NCBI GenBank assembly: GCA_934279105.1
Contig: CAKQWR010000015.1
Location: 1 to 18,798, forward strand
Length of the DNA stretch: 18,798 nucleotides
From: an uncultured Oribacterium sp.
GTDB lineage: Bacteria > Bacillota > Clostridia > Lachnospirales > Lachnospiraceae
Reading direction: 5' to 3'
Below are positions 7,681 through 16,141 of the stretch, one piece after another. The translations under genes were made by a program, and so were the position numbers. Position 1 is the stretch's first letter. Every line of letters starts with the position of its first letter. The notes under the pieces are model-generated. The model did not search any database. It worked only from the letters and a program-made list of their open reading frames with translations, and was not told the origin of the DNA.

Positions 7681-7695
7681 CCGTCCTCTGGACGG
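7681..7695 (-). repeat. Small hairpin between rsgA and rpe
   Basis: CCGTCC-AGA-GGACGG gives a perfect 6-bp GC-rich stem with a 3-nt loop in the 65-bp intercistronic gap. No T-tract follows, so it is not a normal terminator. It could be an RNA processing or stability element, or chance. Confidence 0.35.
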
Positions 7696-7712
7696 CTTCT
7701 CATGGATGATTA

Positions 7713-8699
7713 TCAATATCGTTTCTGGTCTTTCAATTCCTGGTAAAGCATCACATAACTCTCATAACGTTCGCGGGCTATTTTTCCGTCCTCGACTGCT
7801 TTCTTCACCGCGCAATCCTTTTCTCCGATATGAACGCAGGTATGAAAGCGACACTCGTTACGATAGTCCTCAAACTCAGGGAAGTAATACATCAGTCGCT
7901 CCGGTTCGATGCCCATTACATAGAGTGAAGTAAATCCCGGCGTATCGAGGACATAGGTCTCATCATCGATGTAAAAGAATTCCGAATGCCGTGTTGTATT
8001 TTTACCGCGCTCGATTTTTTTGCTGAGTTCACCCGTTTCCATGTTTGCCGCCGGATGGATGAGATTCGTAAGTGAAGATTTCCCAACACCGCTAGGTCCC
8101 GACAGCACCGTCGTTTTCCCTTTTAGAACCTCCATTATTTTCGGCAGACTGTCTTCATTACGCGTGCTGATTTCCAGAACCTGATATCCTGCCTGACGAT
8201 AGATTTCCGGAATCATCTCCGGATGCTCCGCATGAATTTCCGGAATGGTTTTCACTCTGGATTTTTTCTTCTTCCAGGCATCTCGCTCTTCCGGCACTTC
8301 ATCGGACGCTTCATCCGCATCTTCATTGCGCATGACGAGGTCTACTTTGTTAAAGAAGATGACGACCGGAATCTCTCGCTGCTCCATATTAATGAGGAAA
8401 CGATCAAGAAGGTTCAGATTCGGATCCGGATGGCGAAGCGCAAATATCACAACCGCCTGATCCACATTGGCAACCGCCGGACGAATCAGTTGATTTTTTC
8501 TCGGCAGTATGCGGATAACAGAGCCTTCGCGCTCTTTCTCCGAATCCTGCACCGGTGAAATCTCCGCGTTATCTCCGACCAATGGTTTCTCATTCCGATT
8601 CCGAAAGATTCCCTTCGCACGGCATTCATAATCACCCTCCGGTGTATGAACATAGTAGAATCCACCGATTCCCTTATAAATTTTACCTTTTAAAACCAT
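7713..8699 (-). CDS. rsgA: Ribosome small subunit-dependent GTPase A
   Basis: A 328-residue circularly permuted GTPase that acts in late 30S subunit assembly. Order of parts: N-terminal OB fold (about 1-75), G4 NKVD (117-120), G1 GPSGVGKS (201-208), switch segment TTRH (235-238), G3 DTPG (252-255), and a zinc-binding tail with Cys 283, Cys 288, His 290 and Cys 296. The permuted order G4-G1-G3 is diagnostic. A charged insert (about 124-162, rich in Glu, Asp and Lys) after G4 makes it about 30 residues longer than typical members. The ATG at 8699 has GAGGT 7 nt upstream, and the gene begins 12 bp after the kinase stop. The kinase-rsgA adjacency is common in Firmicutes, where RsgA (CpgA) is a reported PrkC substrate. 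Confidence 0.95.
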   Translation of the reverse strand: MVLKGKIYKGIGGFYYVHTPEGDYECRAKGIFRNRNEKPLVGDNAEISPVQDSEKEREGSVIRILPRKNQLIRPAVANVDQAVVIFALRHPDPNLNLLDRFLINMEQREIPVVIFFNKVDLVMRNEDADEASDEVPEERDAWKKKKSRVKTIPEIHAEHPEMIPEIYRQAGYQVLEISTRNEDSLPKIMEVLKGKTTVLSGPSGVGKSSLTNLIHPAANMETGELSKKIERGKNTTRHSEFFYIDDETYVLDTPGFTSLYVMGIEPERLMYYFPEFEDYRNECRFHTCVHIGEKDCAVKKAVEDGKIARERYESYVMLYQELKDQKRY

Positions 8700-8711
8700 G
8701 TATTACCTCAA

Positions 8712-10859
8712 TCAAAATCTCGGTGCAAAATTCACGGAATACGATGCAATGACCGTATCGTTCGATGCATCAACGATTTCCACGGTTCCCTTGCTCACAC
8801 CAGCGGCACCCTTTATCGACGGGATAACCACTTGAAGTTCCGTACCGGCTTCATAGGAACGTGCTTCCTGCAATGTGGTATAGCGCTCTGCGCCATCAAT
8901 CTCCTGGCAAAGCCGAATCAGAATAATTCGTGTATTCGACGCTGCCGGACTGGTTTCACCACCGATTTTCACCGCGGTATTGATGGCACCATACCAGGCA
9001 CCATGGCTGTCATTTGTCGTCTTCGTGCTCGTCATTCCCTCCACATCCGAAGATACCGAAATACTGATCGCTGTTCCACCAGTCACCGCCGTGCCCGGTG
9101 CCAGCGATTGATCGATCACGATTCCCTCCTCTTCGTTTTCATCCTGTACATAACTTATGGCGTCAAGGGTAAGACCGACATTTTTCAGCATCATCAGCGC
9201 TTCGTCCTCCGACATAGTACGCAGCTCCGGAACCAGAACCATATCTTGATTCGATGCGGAACCAGCCGAACGTGTTATAATCAGCATGCTCGTGTCACTT
9301 GTATCCGGCTTGTTGGTACGAATGACATTACCCATCGGAACCGTTTCTGAAAACTCATCCTGAATTTTATAATTGATTCTTCGTTTCTCCAGTGCTTCAA
9401 CCAGCGTGTCGCACTTTACCGCATGAAGTGCATCCAGCTTCTCCGGCTGTTCCGGATTATAAAAAGTTATGGTCTTCGCTCCCTTCGATAGGATAACATC
9501 AATCGTGCTGCTGTTCTGAATATTCTGCTTCTGATAGTCGATGATGACTCCCTGCGTCGGATATGTATCAGAAAACTCCTCTTCCTTCACATGTAAACGA
9601 ATGTTATACGAGTTAAGGTATTCTTCCGCTTCTGCTACGGTTTTCCCAAGAATACTCGGAAGCAGATTATCCAGCGCAGAAATCGTGATATTAATCGTGG
9701 TCGAATCTGTTTCAACAGTTGATGTCTGTATCTGCTGCGTCGTTTCAAGCGCTGTTCGGCCGTTTTTAAAGAACGATAACATATTTCGACCGATCACCAG
9801 TACCAGCACGATAATCAGTAGCACGCAGACGGATGCAATCACACGATACATCCTGGTCATGCGAATACTGGTTTCATTCTCCGAATCCATCGTCAGAGCA
9901 TCGGTATCATCGAGATGTGCAAGTTTCTTTCGTAAACGCTGACGGTGCTTCAAAAGATCCAGTTCTCTAGGTGAGAGCACGCGGGTCTCACTCAGATCTT
10001 CCGGCATCTCACCGGACATATAAGAACCGCTCGGATCCTTCAAAGCCTTTCGAAGATCCTCCATCAGCTCACCGATGTGCTGATATCGAAGTTTTCCTTT
10101 CTTCTGCATACATTTATAAACCGCCATATCCAGTGCCGGGTATACATCCGGTACCAGATCTTTCACATGTGGAATCGGATTTTCAAGGTGTGCGAAGACC
10201 ACCGAAACAGAGGTGTCTCCATCATAAGGCACCTGTCCAGTCAGCATCTCATATAGTGTACAGCCGAAGCTGTAAATATCCGAGCGCTCATCGGATTTTC
10301 CGGAACGCGCCTGCTCCGGAGAGATATAATGCACCGAACCCATGACGGTTGCATTGACCGTCTGCTGCGTTGCTGCACGCGCGATACCGAAATCCGCAAC
10401 TTTAACATTTCCATCGCTATCCACGATGATGTTCTGTGGTTTGATATCACGATGTACGATGCCCATTTTATGGGCAAGCTCGATACCGGCTGCTGCCTGC
10501 AGTGCAATCGCAATCGTCTCCTTCGAATCCATTCTACCGGCACGCTTGATATAGTTTTTCAGTGTGATTCCTTCGACCAGCTCCATGACGATATAGTGCA
10601 TTCTGGTCTCCGCATTGTCCACGATATCATATACCGCGACGATGTTCGGATGATTCAGTTTTGCTGCCGCCTGCGCCTCGTTCTGGAATTTGCGAATAAA
10701 CTCTTCATCCTCACAATACTCTTCTTTGAGTACCTTGATTGCCACTTCACGGCCCATCTTTTTATCATTGGCACGATAGACATAACTCATGCCACCCTGA
10801 CCGATCAATGTATCGATTTCATAACGTTCGTCGAGAACCTGTCCCTGCTCAAGCATCAT
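8712..10859 (-). CDS. prkC: PASTA-domain serine/threonine protein kinase (PrkC/Stk1 type)
   Basis: A 715-residue membrane kinase. The cytoplasmic kinase domain (about 13-272) has the Gly-rich loop GQGGMSYVY (20-28), Lys 42 in VAIKVLK, catalytic HRD (136-138) and DFG (156-158). A charged juxtamembrane stretch (about 285-335) and one transmembrane helix (about 339-357) lead to an extracellular part with about three PASTA units (395-460, 461-532 and 540-604). The middle one is degenerate. A further beta-rich C-terminal region (about 605-715) follows. PASTA units bind muropeptides or lipid II, so the kinase should sense cell-wall state and control growth or germination. ATG at 10859 overlaps the phosphatase stop (ATGA); a second ATG follows at once, and GAGGAGG lies upstream. 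The phosphatase next door should reverse its action. Confidence 0.95.
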   Translation of the reverse strand: MMLEQGQVLDERYEIDTLIGQGGMSYVYRANDKKMGREVAIKVLKEEYCEDEEFIRKFQNEAQAAAKLNHPNIVAVYDIVDNAETRMHYIVMELVEGITLKNYIKRAGRMDSKETIAIALQAAAGIELAHKMGIVHRDIKPQNIIVDSDGNVKVADFGIARAATQQTVNATVMGSVHYISPEQARSGKSDERSDIYSFGCTLYEMLTGQVPYDGDTSVSVVFAHLENPIPHVKDLVPDVYPALDMAVYKCMQKKGKLRYQHIGELMEDLRKALKDPSGSYMSGEMPEDLSETRVLSPRELDLLKHRQRLRKKLAHLDDTDALTMDSENETSIRMTRMYRVIASVCVLLIIVLVLVIGRNMLSFFKNGRTALETTQQIQTSTVETDSTTINITISALDNLLPSILGKTVAEAEEYLNSYNIRLHVKEEEFSDTYPTQGVIIDYQKQNIQNSSTIDVILSKGAKTITFYNPEQPEKLDALHAVKCDTLVEALEKRRINYKIQDEFSETVPMGNVIRTNKPDTSDTSMLIITRSAGSASNQDMVLVPELRTMSEDEALMMLKNVGLTLDAISYVQDENEEEGIVIDQSLAPGTAVTGGTAISISVSSDVEGMTSTKTTNDSHGAWYGAINTAVKIGGETSPAASNTRIILIRLCQEIDGAERYTTLQEARSYEAGTELQVVIPSIKGAAGVSKGTVEIVDASNDTVIASYSVNFAPRF

Positions 10860-11602
10860 AGTGCATCCTCCTCTCGGTAGGGGCCGGTCAGAACGATTCC
10901 GATGTTGTCCTTCCCACCATTAATATTCGCCATATCGATGAGTGCCTGTACCTTTTCCTGTACGCTGCTCTGCTCACGTATAATATTGCGAATACTCTCG
11001 TTATCAACCATATTTGAAAGACCATCCGAACAGAGAAGAAGATAATCACCTTCTGTCAGCTCAATCTCGAAAAAGTCGGCTTCCACCTGTGGCTCGATAC
11101 CGACTGCACGCGTGATGATATTCCGCGAACCCATGTACTCCTTCGAGCCACGACGCATCAGGCCACGCCGTACCATCTCTTCAACATAGGAATGGTCTCT
11201 TGTAATCTGGCGAATACTATTTTCATGAATGAGATAGGCTCTGGAATCCCCGATATTACCGACCGTCAGATTCTGATGCTCGATAAACGCAATCACCAGC
11301 GTTGTTCCCATCCCGTTCAGGTTTTCATTGGTTTGTGATAAATGATAAAGCCTTCGATTGACCTCACGAATTCCTTCCTGTATCAGTGTAATTTCCGGTT
11401 TGGGCTGTTCTGATGTCTCGATATAGCGTTTTAATTCATCAATGGTATAGCGGGAAGCATAATCACCTGCTTTGTGACCGCCCATTCCATCCGCGAGGAG
11501 AAACAGATTTGGCAGTTTCCCTACCGGCTGATCACTTGCAAAAACGTAATCCTGATTCATACGTCTCCGCTGACCCTTATCGGTTTTCGCAAAAAAATCC
11601 AT
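10856..11602 (-). CDS. prpC: PP2C-family serine/threonine phosphatase (PrpC/Stp type)
   Basis: A 248-residue metal-dependent phosphatase, the usual length for bacterial Stp. Motifs in order: KTDKGQRRRMNQD (6-18), ADGMGGHKAGD (37-47), GMGTTL (97-102), GNIGDSRAYL (115-124), LCSDGLSNMV (190-199) and GGKDNIG (229-235). Metal ligands are expected at Asp 18, Asp 38, Asp 193 and Asp 232. It should dephosphorylate the PASTA kinase encoded directly downstream and its targets. Its stop overlaps the kinase start by 4 bp. The ATG at 11602 has AAGGA about 8 nt upstream. It follows rlmN after a 93-bp gap in which no strong structure or promoter was seen. Confidence 0.95.
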   Translation of the reverse strand: MDFFAKTDKGQRRRMNQDYVFASDQPVGKLPNLFLLADGMGGHKAGDYASRYTIDELKRYIETSEQPKPEITLIQEGIREVNRRLYHLSQTNENLNGMGTTLVIAFIEHQNLTVGNIGDSRAYLIHENSIRQITRDHSYVEEMVRRGLMRRGSKEYMGSRNIITRAVGIEPQVEADFFEIELTEGDYLLLCSDGLSNMVDNESIRNIIREQSSVQEKVQALIDMANINGGKDNIGIVLTGPYREEDAL

Positions 11603-11695
11603 AACATTCGTCCTTTATGCTCATCCTGCAATCACGATCTTCGTTCCATGCAGTCAATCGAAGCATACATGATGCTGCTTACGTAGCTCTCCTGC

Positions 11696-12763
11696 TTACG
11701 CCTTCGAATCGATACCTTCTGTTTCGAGATAATCTCGGCGCAACTGACCACAGGATCCGGAAATATCCGCTCCCATCTCCCGTCGAATCGTCGCCGTGAT
11801 ACCATTCCGTTCCAGAATATGCTGGAACGCCTCGACCTTGGAACGATCCGGACGCTTCCAGTCACGCTCCTTGATTGGATTTACCGGAATGAGGTTTACA
11901 TGGCACTGAAGCTTTCCGCCATTTTTCATGCTACGGATCAAGCGAACAAGCTCCATCGCCTCATTCTTGTTATCATTTACACCCTCCACAACAGAATATT
12001 CAAACGTCACACGACGCCCGGTCTGTTCAAAATAGTATTCGATGGCCGGCATAATTTCAGTCAGCGAATACTTCTTCGCAATCGGCATCAGTTTCTGACG
12101 GGTTTCATCGTTCGGTGCATGCAGACTAAGTGCGAGCGTAATTCCGTAATTTTCGTCCGCCAGTTGACGAATCTTCGGGACCAGGCCACAGGTCGAGATG
12201 GTGATATTCCGTCTCGAAATATGGAGTCCGTTTTCATCTGAAATCATCCGAATGAAACGTGTAAATTCATCATAATTATCAAGCGGTTCGCCGGATCCCA
12301 TGATGACGATATTATCGACACGTGCGCCCGTCGTTCGCTGAATCTGATAAATCTGACCCAGCATCTCTCCGCTCGTCAGATTACGTGCAAGTCCATCCAG
12401 CGTCGACGCACAGAATTTACACCCCATGCGACAACCAACCTGTGAAGAAATGCAGACGCTGTGGCCATGCTGATACTCCATCCAGACGGACTCAATGACG
12501 TGCCCATCCTGCATGCGGAAGATAAACTTCTTCGTGCCATCGATTTTCGACGTCAGCACCTCCACCGTTTCCGGAAGGCGAACACTGTATGCCTCACTCA
12601 GCTTATCACGTAGTCCCTTCGAAATATTCGTCATTTCCTGGTAGTCCTCGATCAGATTCTGATGAAGCCAGGTATAGATCTGCTTCGCACGAAATGGCTT
12701 CTCACCCATTTCCTCGAGCAGCTTCTTCAAATCATTTAGTTCTAAATCGCGTAAATTTTTCAT
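11696..12763 (-). CDS. rlmN: Dual-specificity 23S rRNA/tRNA adenine C2-methyltransferase
   Basis: A 355-residue radical SAM enzyme that methylates C2 of A2503 in 23S rRNA and of A37 in some tRNAs. The radical SAM cluster cysteines are in CRMGCKFC (Cys 111, 115, 118). The two catalytic cysteines correspond to Cys 104 (SVCISSQVG) and Cys 338 (GSCGQLRRD), the latter being the methyl carrier. GSGEPLDNYD (156-165) and the SLHAPND segment (213-219) are also typical. The cysteine spacing (104 to 111) matches that recalled for E. coli RlmN (118 to 125). The start codon overlaps the rsmB stop (ATGA), implying coupled translation. A Cfr resistance enzyme is less likely given the housekeeping context. 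Confidence 0.95.
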   Translation of the reverse strand: MKNLRDLELNDLKKLLEEMGEKPFRAKQIYTWLHQNLIEDYQEMTNISKGLRDKLSEAYSVRLPETVEVLTSKIDGTKKFIFRMQDGHVIESVWMEYQHGHSVCISSQVGCRMGCKFCASTLDGLARNLTSGEMLGQIYQIQRTTGARVDNIVIMGSGEPLDNYDEFTRFIRMISDENGLHISRRNITISTCGLVPKIRQLADENYGITLALSLHAPNDETRQKLMPIAKKYSLTEIMPAIEYYFEQTGRRVTFEYSVVEGVNDNKNEAMELVRLIRSMKNGGKLQCHVNLIPVNPIKERDWKRPDRSKVEAFQHILERNGITATIRREMGADISGSCGQLRRDYLETEGIDSKA

Positions 12764-14226
12764 TCTTTTCGAAATACCGTAAGATAGAATCCATCCGAAG
12801 GCTCGCCCGGCAGAAACTTCCGTTCCTTCTCCAGACGGAAACCCGCCTTTCCGAGGATATAATCTCGATTGTCTTCATTTTCTTCTTTCGTCAGTGTGCA
12901 AGTGGAGTACAGAAGCTTTCCGCCCGATTTCACATATCGGCAGACTGTATCGAGGATTTCACGTTGCAGCTTCTGCAGCTCCTGTATCCCCTTCCGGCTC
13001 GCATTGAAGCGAATGTCCGGCTTTTTTCCGAGAATGCCGAGGCCGGAGCATGGTAAATCAGCGATGACGATGTCCGCCTGTCCGCTTCCATCGTCATCCA
13101 GAAGCGTGGTATCCAGTGTTCGCGCATCCTGTACCTGTGCTGAAATATTCTTCAGCTGCTGTCGCGTGATATTCTGTTCGATGAGCTTCACCTTTGCTTC
13201 TGTAAGATCCCGCGCATCAACATGACCGCTTCCTTCGAGAAGAGCTGCTATATGGCAGCTCTTCCCTCCAGGTGCTGCGCACACATCAACGACATAGTCT
13301 CCCATCTGCGGGTCTGCCTCGATGCCTACCTGCTGTGATGCATAATCCTGAATCGTGATTTCTCCCTGCTGAAACGCTTCAGAATGTACGATATCCCCCG
13401 TCATCTCCTCACAGTGTCCGTCCTGAAATCGAACATAATTCTTTTTTTCGCCATGAAGAAACCAGTCCAGCATGCGTTCTGTCTCTTCACGTCCATAAAG
13501 CTTTTTCAGGTCATCATACATCCAGAGTGGTACACTATAGCGAATATACGCAGGTGTCTTTCCTGTATGTGCGAGATTCCGGAAAATGATCTCTTTATCG
13601 CGTGAAACACTCCGAAGGACACCATTGACGAAACCACTCAGGAAGAAAAGCTTATCCTCCTGACTCTTTATGAGCTCAACAGCCTCATTGATCGCCGCAC
13701 TGTCCGGCACCTTATCCATATACAGAATCTGATATGCACCCATACGTAGAACCGTACGAACCAGCGGCTCCATATTCTTCGTATGTGTCTTACTGATCTG
13801 GTTCAAAACGAAGTCGATCTGCATCGTATATTCGAGTGTACCTTCGACGAGTCGCGTTACGAAGGCACGATCACGTGCTGTCCAGTCTGCGTGTTCCGTC
13901 AGAACATCCCGCAGTACGATGTGCGAAAGCTTTTTTTCCTCGAGAATCCTCATAAGGCTAAGTACAGCAATAGACCGCGGCGTGGCTGCGGTCTTTTCTC
14001 TCGAGATATCTGATATTTTCTTTTCCGACGCCTTCATCTCCCGGAAATCACGCAGCCGTCCTCTGTGGCGTGCCGAGGTTCCCTTCGCCGGTTCATGATG
14101 TCCACGATTTCCATGTACATCTTTCTTCGTATCCTGTGATTCCGTCGTTTTCTTTCCGGCGTGCATATACTTATGCAGCGGACCTTCCGTCCGGATCGTT
14201 TTATTTCGCTGATTCTTATTATTCAT
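12760..14226 (-). CDS. rsmB: 16S rRNA (cytosine-967-C5)-methyltransferase
   Basis: A 488-residue member of the NOL1/NOP2/Sun family with an N-terminal NusB-like helical domain (about 82-215) and a SAM methyltransferase domain. Visible: VDVCAAPGGKS (313-323) for SAM binding, motif IV ADLPCSGLG (389-397) with Cys 393, and LLYSTCTLTKEEN (438-450) with the nucleophile Cys 443. Compared with a typical length near 440-450, there is a basic, His/Lys/Arg-rich, probably disordered extension over about residues 1-80. Start is uncertain: the ATG at 14226 has an in-frame TAA two codons upstream and its only AGAGGA site is about 19 nt away. An internal ATG at 14037 (codon 64) would remove most of the extension but has a GGGAG directly abutting it. 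Confidence 0.92.
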   Translation of the reverse strand: MNNKNQRNKTIRTEGPLHKYMHAGKKTTESQDTKKDVHGNRGHHEPAKGTSARHRGRLRDFREMKASEKKISDISREKTAATPRSIAVLSLMRILEEKKLSHIVLRDVLTEHADWTARDRAFVTRLVEGTLEYTMQIDFVLNQISKTHTKNMEPLVRTVLRMGAYQILYMDKVPDSAAINEAVELIKSQEDKLFFLSGFVNGVLRSVSRDKEIIFRNLAHTGKTPAYIRYSVPLWMYDDLKKLYGREETERMLDWFLHGEKKNYVRFQDGHCEEMTGDIVHSEAFQQGEITIQDYASQQVGIEADPQMGDYVVDVCAAPGGKSCHIAALLEGSGHVDARDLTEAKVKLIEQNITRQQLKNISAQVQDARTLDTTLLDDDGSGQADIVIADLPCSGLGILGKKPDIRFNASRKGIQELQKLQREILDTVCRYVKSGGKLLYSTCTLTKEENEDNRDYILGKAGFRLEKERKFLPGEPSDGFYLTVFRKE

Positions 14227-14288
14227 GAAACGTTATTCTGCAGTTTCCTCTCATTTATAATTCATGTTCTGAAGAGCCATGCTCTCCA

Positions 14289-15002
14289 TCAGTCGTTATT
14301 TCTACGGCTTCCTCTCGTCAGGATAAGGAGTCGAAGCAGCTGTAAAAGTGAAGATGCCGCTGCTGCAACGTAGGTCAATGCAGCCGCCGTCAGTACTGCC
14401 TTCACTCCGCTCAACTCTTCTTCCGTCAGTACCTGATTCTCGCGAAGTGTCTGTACCGCACGACGAGATGCATCAAACTCTACCGGAAGAGTCAGAAGCT
14501 GAATTGAAATCGCCACGATGAATGCGATGAAACCGAGCTTAATCATCGGTGACCAGCTGATAAGAATGCCTAAAAAAATCATCGGAATCGAAATTTTCGA
14601 TGCGACCGCACAGGCAGGCGTAATCGTACGCGTCAGCACCAGTGGACCATAGCAGACATGATCCTGAATCGCATGGCCACACTCATGCGCAGCCACACCA
14701 ATCGCAGCAATGGAGCGACTGTTGATGGTCGATTCACTAAGATTCAGTACCTTCTTACTTGGTACATAATTATCCGTCAGATTTCCGGCGATTCCCTGCA
14801 CACGTACATTTGTAATATCATTCCGACTTAAAATGAGGCGTGCCGTATCCGCGCCGCTTATGCCCGCACGTGCGCCCACCTTTGCATATTTTTGAAAGGT
14901 TCGATTGACATTGGCGCTTGCAATCATCGAAATGATGACGCCAAACAGCACCAGAACATAGGTCGGATCATAATACATCGGATAACCATAACTACCGTAC
15001 AT
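14289..15002 (-). CDS. YugP-type membrane zinc metallopeptidase
   Basis: A 237-residue protein of the Zn_peptidase_2 (PF04298, B. subtilis YugP) type with a zinc motif HECGH (106-110). A first membrane helix lies at about 14-31, and further hydrophobic segments at about 138-172 and 203-228. The segment EFDASRRA (175-182), conserved in this family by recall, may give the third ligand. Function is poorly known; membrane protein quality control or envelope remodelling is possible. The start at 15002 was chosen because a perfect AGGAGG lies 7 nt upstream; the frame is open 14 codons further but that part crosses the palindrome. It sits in a 105-bp spaced slot between fmt and rsmB. Its upstream gap has two palindromes, so it may be separately regulated. 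Confidence 0.88.
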   Translation of the reverse strand: MYGSYGYPMYYDPTYVLVLFGVIISMIASANVNRTFQKYAKVGARAGISGADTARLILSRNDITNVRVQGIAGNLTDNYVPSKKVLNLSESTINSRSIAAIGVAAHECGHAIQDHVCYGPLVLTRTITPACAVASKISIPMIFLGILISWSPMIKLGFIAFIVAISIQLLTLPVEFDASRRAVQTLRENQVLTEEELSGVKAVLTAAALTYVAAAASSLLQLLRLLILTRGSRRNND

Positions 15003-15009
15003 AACATCG

Positions 15010-15015
15010 CCTCCT
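15010..15015 (-). promoter_or_regulatory. Ribosome binding site fixing the zinc peptidase start
   Basis: Perfect AGGAGG on the minus strand, 7 nt upstream of the ATG at 15002. It outranks the upstream in-frame ATGs at 15044 and 15020, neither of which has a comparable site. Confidence 0.8.
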
Positions 15016-15021
15016 GTCATT

Positions 15022-15046
15022 TTATGTCCTACAGTGTACGACATAA
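15022..15046. promoter_or_regulatory. 25-bp near-perfect palindrome (candidate operator)
   Basis: On the minus strand the parts are TTATGTC, G, TACA, C, TGTA, G, GACATAA. Every position pairs with its mirror position except one G/G pair around a single central C. It ends 6 bp before the AGGAGG site of the zinc peptidase gene. The one-base centre favours a dimeric protein site rather than an RNA hairpin, because the inner TACA/TGTA cannot close a stem without a loop. The TACA-TGTA core recalls BlaI/MecI/CopY-type sites, but those usually have a 2-bp centre. Confidence 0.5.
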
Positions 15047-15082
15047 TCGTGTTCAGTTTATGGAAATTTTCTAAACATTATC

Positions 15083-15095
15083 TGAAGATTCTTCA
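15083..15095. repeat. 13-bp perfect palindrome upstream of a weak -10
   Basis: TGAAGA-A-TCTTCA on the minus strand, directly upstream of GATAAT (15077-15082), which could act as a -10 box for the zinc peptidase gene. No good -35 lies at 17 bp (GATTTT only), so an activator-dependent promoter or chance are both possible. Confidence 0.3.
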
Positions 15096-15107
15096 CCTGA
15101 AAATCAC

Positions 15108-16082
15108 TTAGAAACGATGACCTCGAAGAAAATCCTCCGTTTTCATACGCTTCTTGCCTTCCAGCTGAAGCTCGTTAATCTTCAGTGCACCTCTGCCACA
15201 GCGAACGACCAACATCTTCTGGTCTGCATACACATGTCCGGCCTTCGTTCCCTCCGGCATCGTCTCGTTTCGATCCGGCATCATCACCGAAACTTCTGGA
15301 ATCGGATAACGCTTGCAGTCTTCTTCTGTCAGTACATCTGCATCCCATAGCTTCAGCTGTTTTCCATCCAGGAAACTATAGGCTGACGGCCACGGGTTTA
15401 ATCCGCGAATCTTCCGCTCGATGACAACAGCATCTTCATTCCAGTCGATGCGACCGGAGGTCTTCGTAAAAAGACCCACCTTCGTTGCCTGCGATGCATC
15501 CTGCCTGATCGGAGTGATGGTGCCGGCCGCAAGCCCCTCCAGGGTCTCCACGATCAGCTCTCCGCCAAGTTTTGCAAGCTTATCAAACAGAGTACCACCG
15601 GTTTCCTTCGCATCAAGCGGAATTTTTCTCATCATCAGAATATCGCCGGTGTCCAACCCCTCGTCCATCTGCATCGTCGTCACACCGGACTCTGCATCTC
15701 CATTCAGTACGGCCCACTGCACCGGTGCCGCACCACGATACTTCGGAAGGAGGGAAGCGTGCACATTGACACAGCCATACTTCGGAATCTCCAGAATGTC
15801 CTTCGGCAGAATCTGACCGAATGCCGTCACGACGATAACATCCGGTGCGATGGCTCGCATCTCAGCCTTCAGTTCCTCATCTTTACGAATACGTTCCGGT
15901 GTCGCCACAGAGATACCATAACGTTCAGCTGCGACACGTACATCACTCTTCTGCGCCTCCCCATGGCGTCCCTTCGGACGATCCGGTTGTGTAATGACGA
16001 GCGGAATTTCATAGCCCGCCTTTACCAGTGCATCCAGTGTCGCTACCGCAAAATCCGGTGTTCCCATAAAAATAATCTTCAC
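15108..16082 (-). CDS. fmt: Methionyl-tRNA formyltransferase
   Basis: A 324-residue enzyme that formylates Met-tRNA of the initiator type using 10-formyl-tetrahydrofolate. The N-terminal Rossmann domain begins MKIIFMGTPDFAV. The catalytic triad is visible as Asn 106 and His 108 in VNVHASLLPKYRGAAP (105-120) and Asp 144 in GLDTGDI. The C-terminal OB-fold that binds tRNA (about 209-324) contains the RKIRGLNPWPSAY segment (223-235). The start is a GTG at 16082 with GGAGGT 6 nt upstream. It lies downstream of def, the deformylase that removes the same formyl group, after a 107-bp gap holding a hairpin. Confidence 0.96.
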   Translation of the reverse strand: MKIIFMGTPDFAVATLDALVKAGYEIPLVITQPDRPKGRHGEAQKSDVRVAAERYGISVATPERIRKDEELKAEMRAIAPDVIVVTAFGQILPKDILEIPKYGCVNVHASLLPKYRGAAPVQWAVLNGDAESGVTTMQMDEGLDTGDILMMRKIPLDAKETGGTLFDKLAKLGGELIVETLEGLAAGTITPIRQDASQATKVGLFTKTSGRIDWNEDAVVIERKIRGLNPWPSAYSFLDGKQLKLWDADVLTEEDCKRYPIPEVSVMMPDRNETMPEGTKAGHVYADQKMLVVRCGRGALKINELQLEGKKRMKTEDFLRGHRF

Positions 16083-16141
16083 CTTATACCTCCGTTATTA
16101 TCGCGACTATGGCTTTATGAAACACGCGGCCAATGCTTCAG

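Noticed and set aside
11603..11695. Twelve-codon reading frame (MYASIDCMERRS) in the rlmN-phosphatase gap as a leader peptide
   Set aside because: Its nearest ribosome binding site is about 16 nt away and no attenuator structure follows.
11675..11700. Direct repeat of CGTAAGCAG spanning the rlmN stop codon
   Set aside because: Only 9 bp and two copies 17 bp apart, with no associated structure; likely chance.
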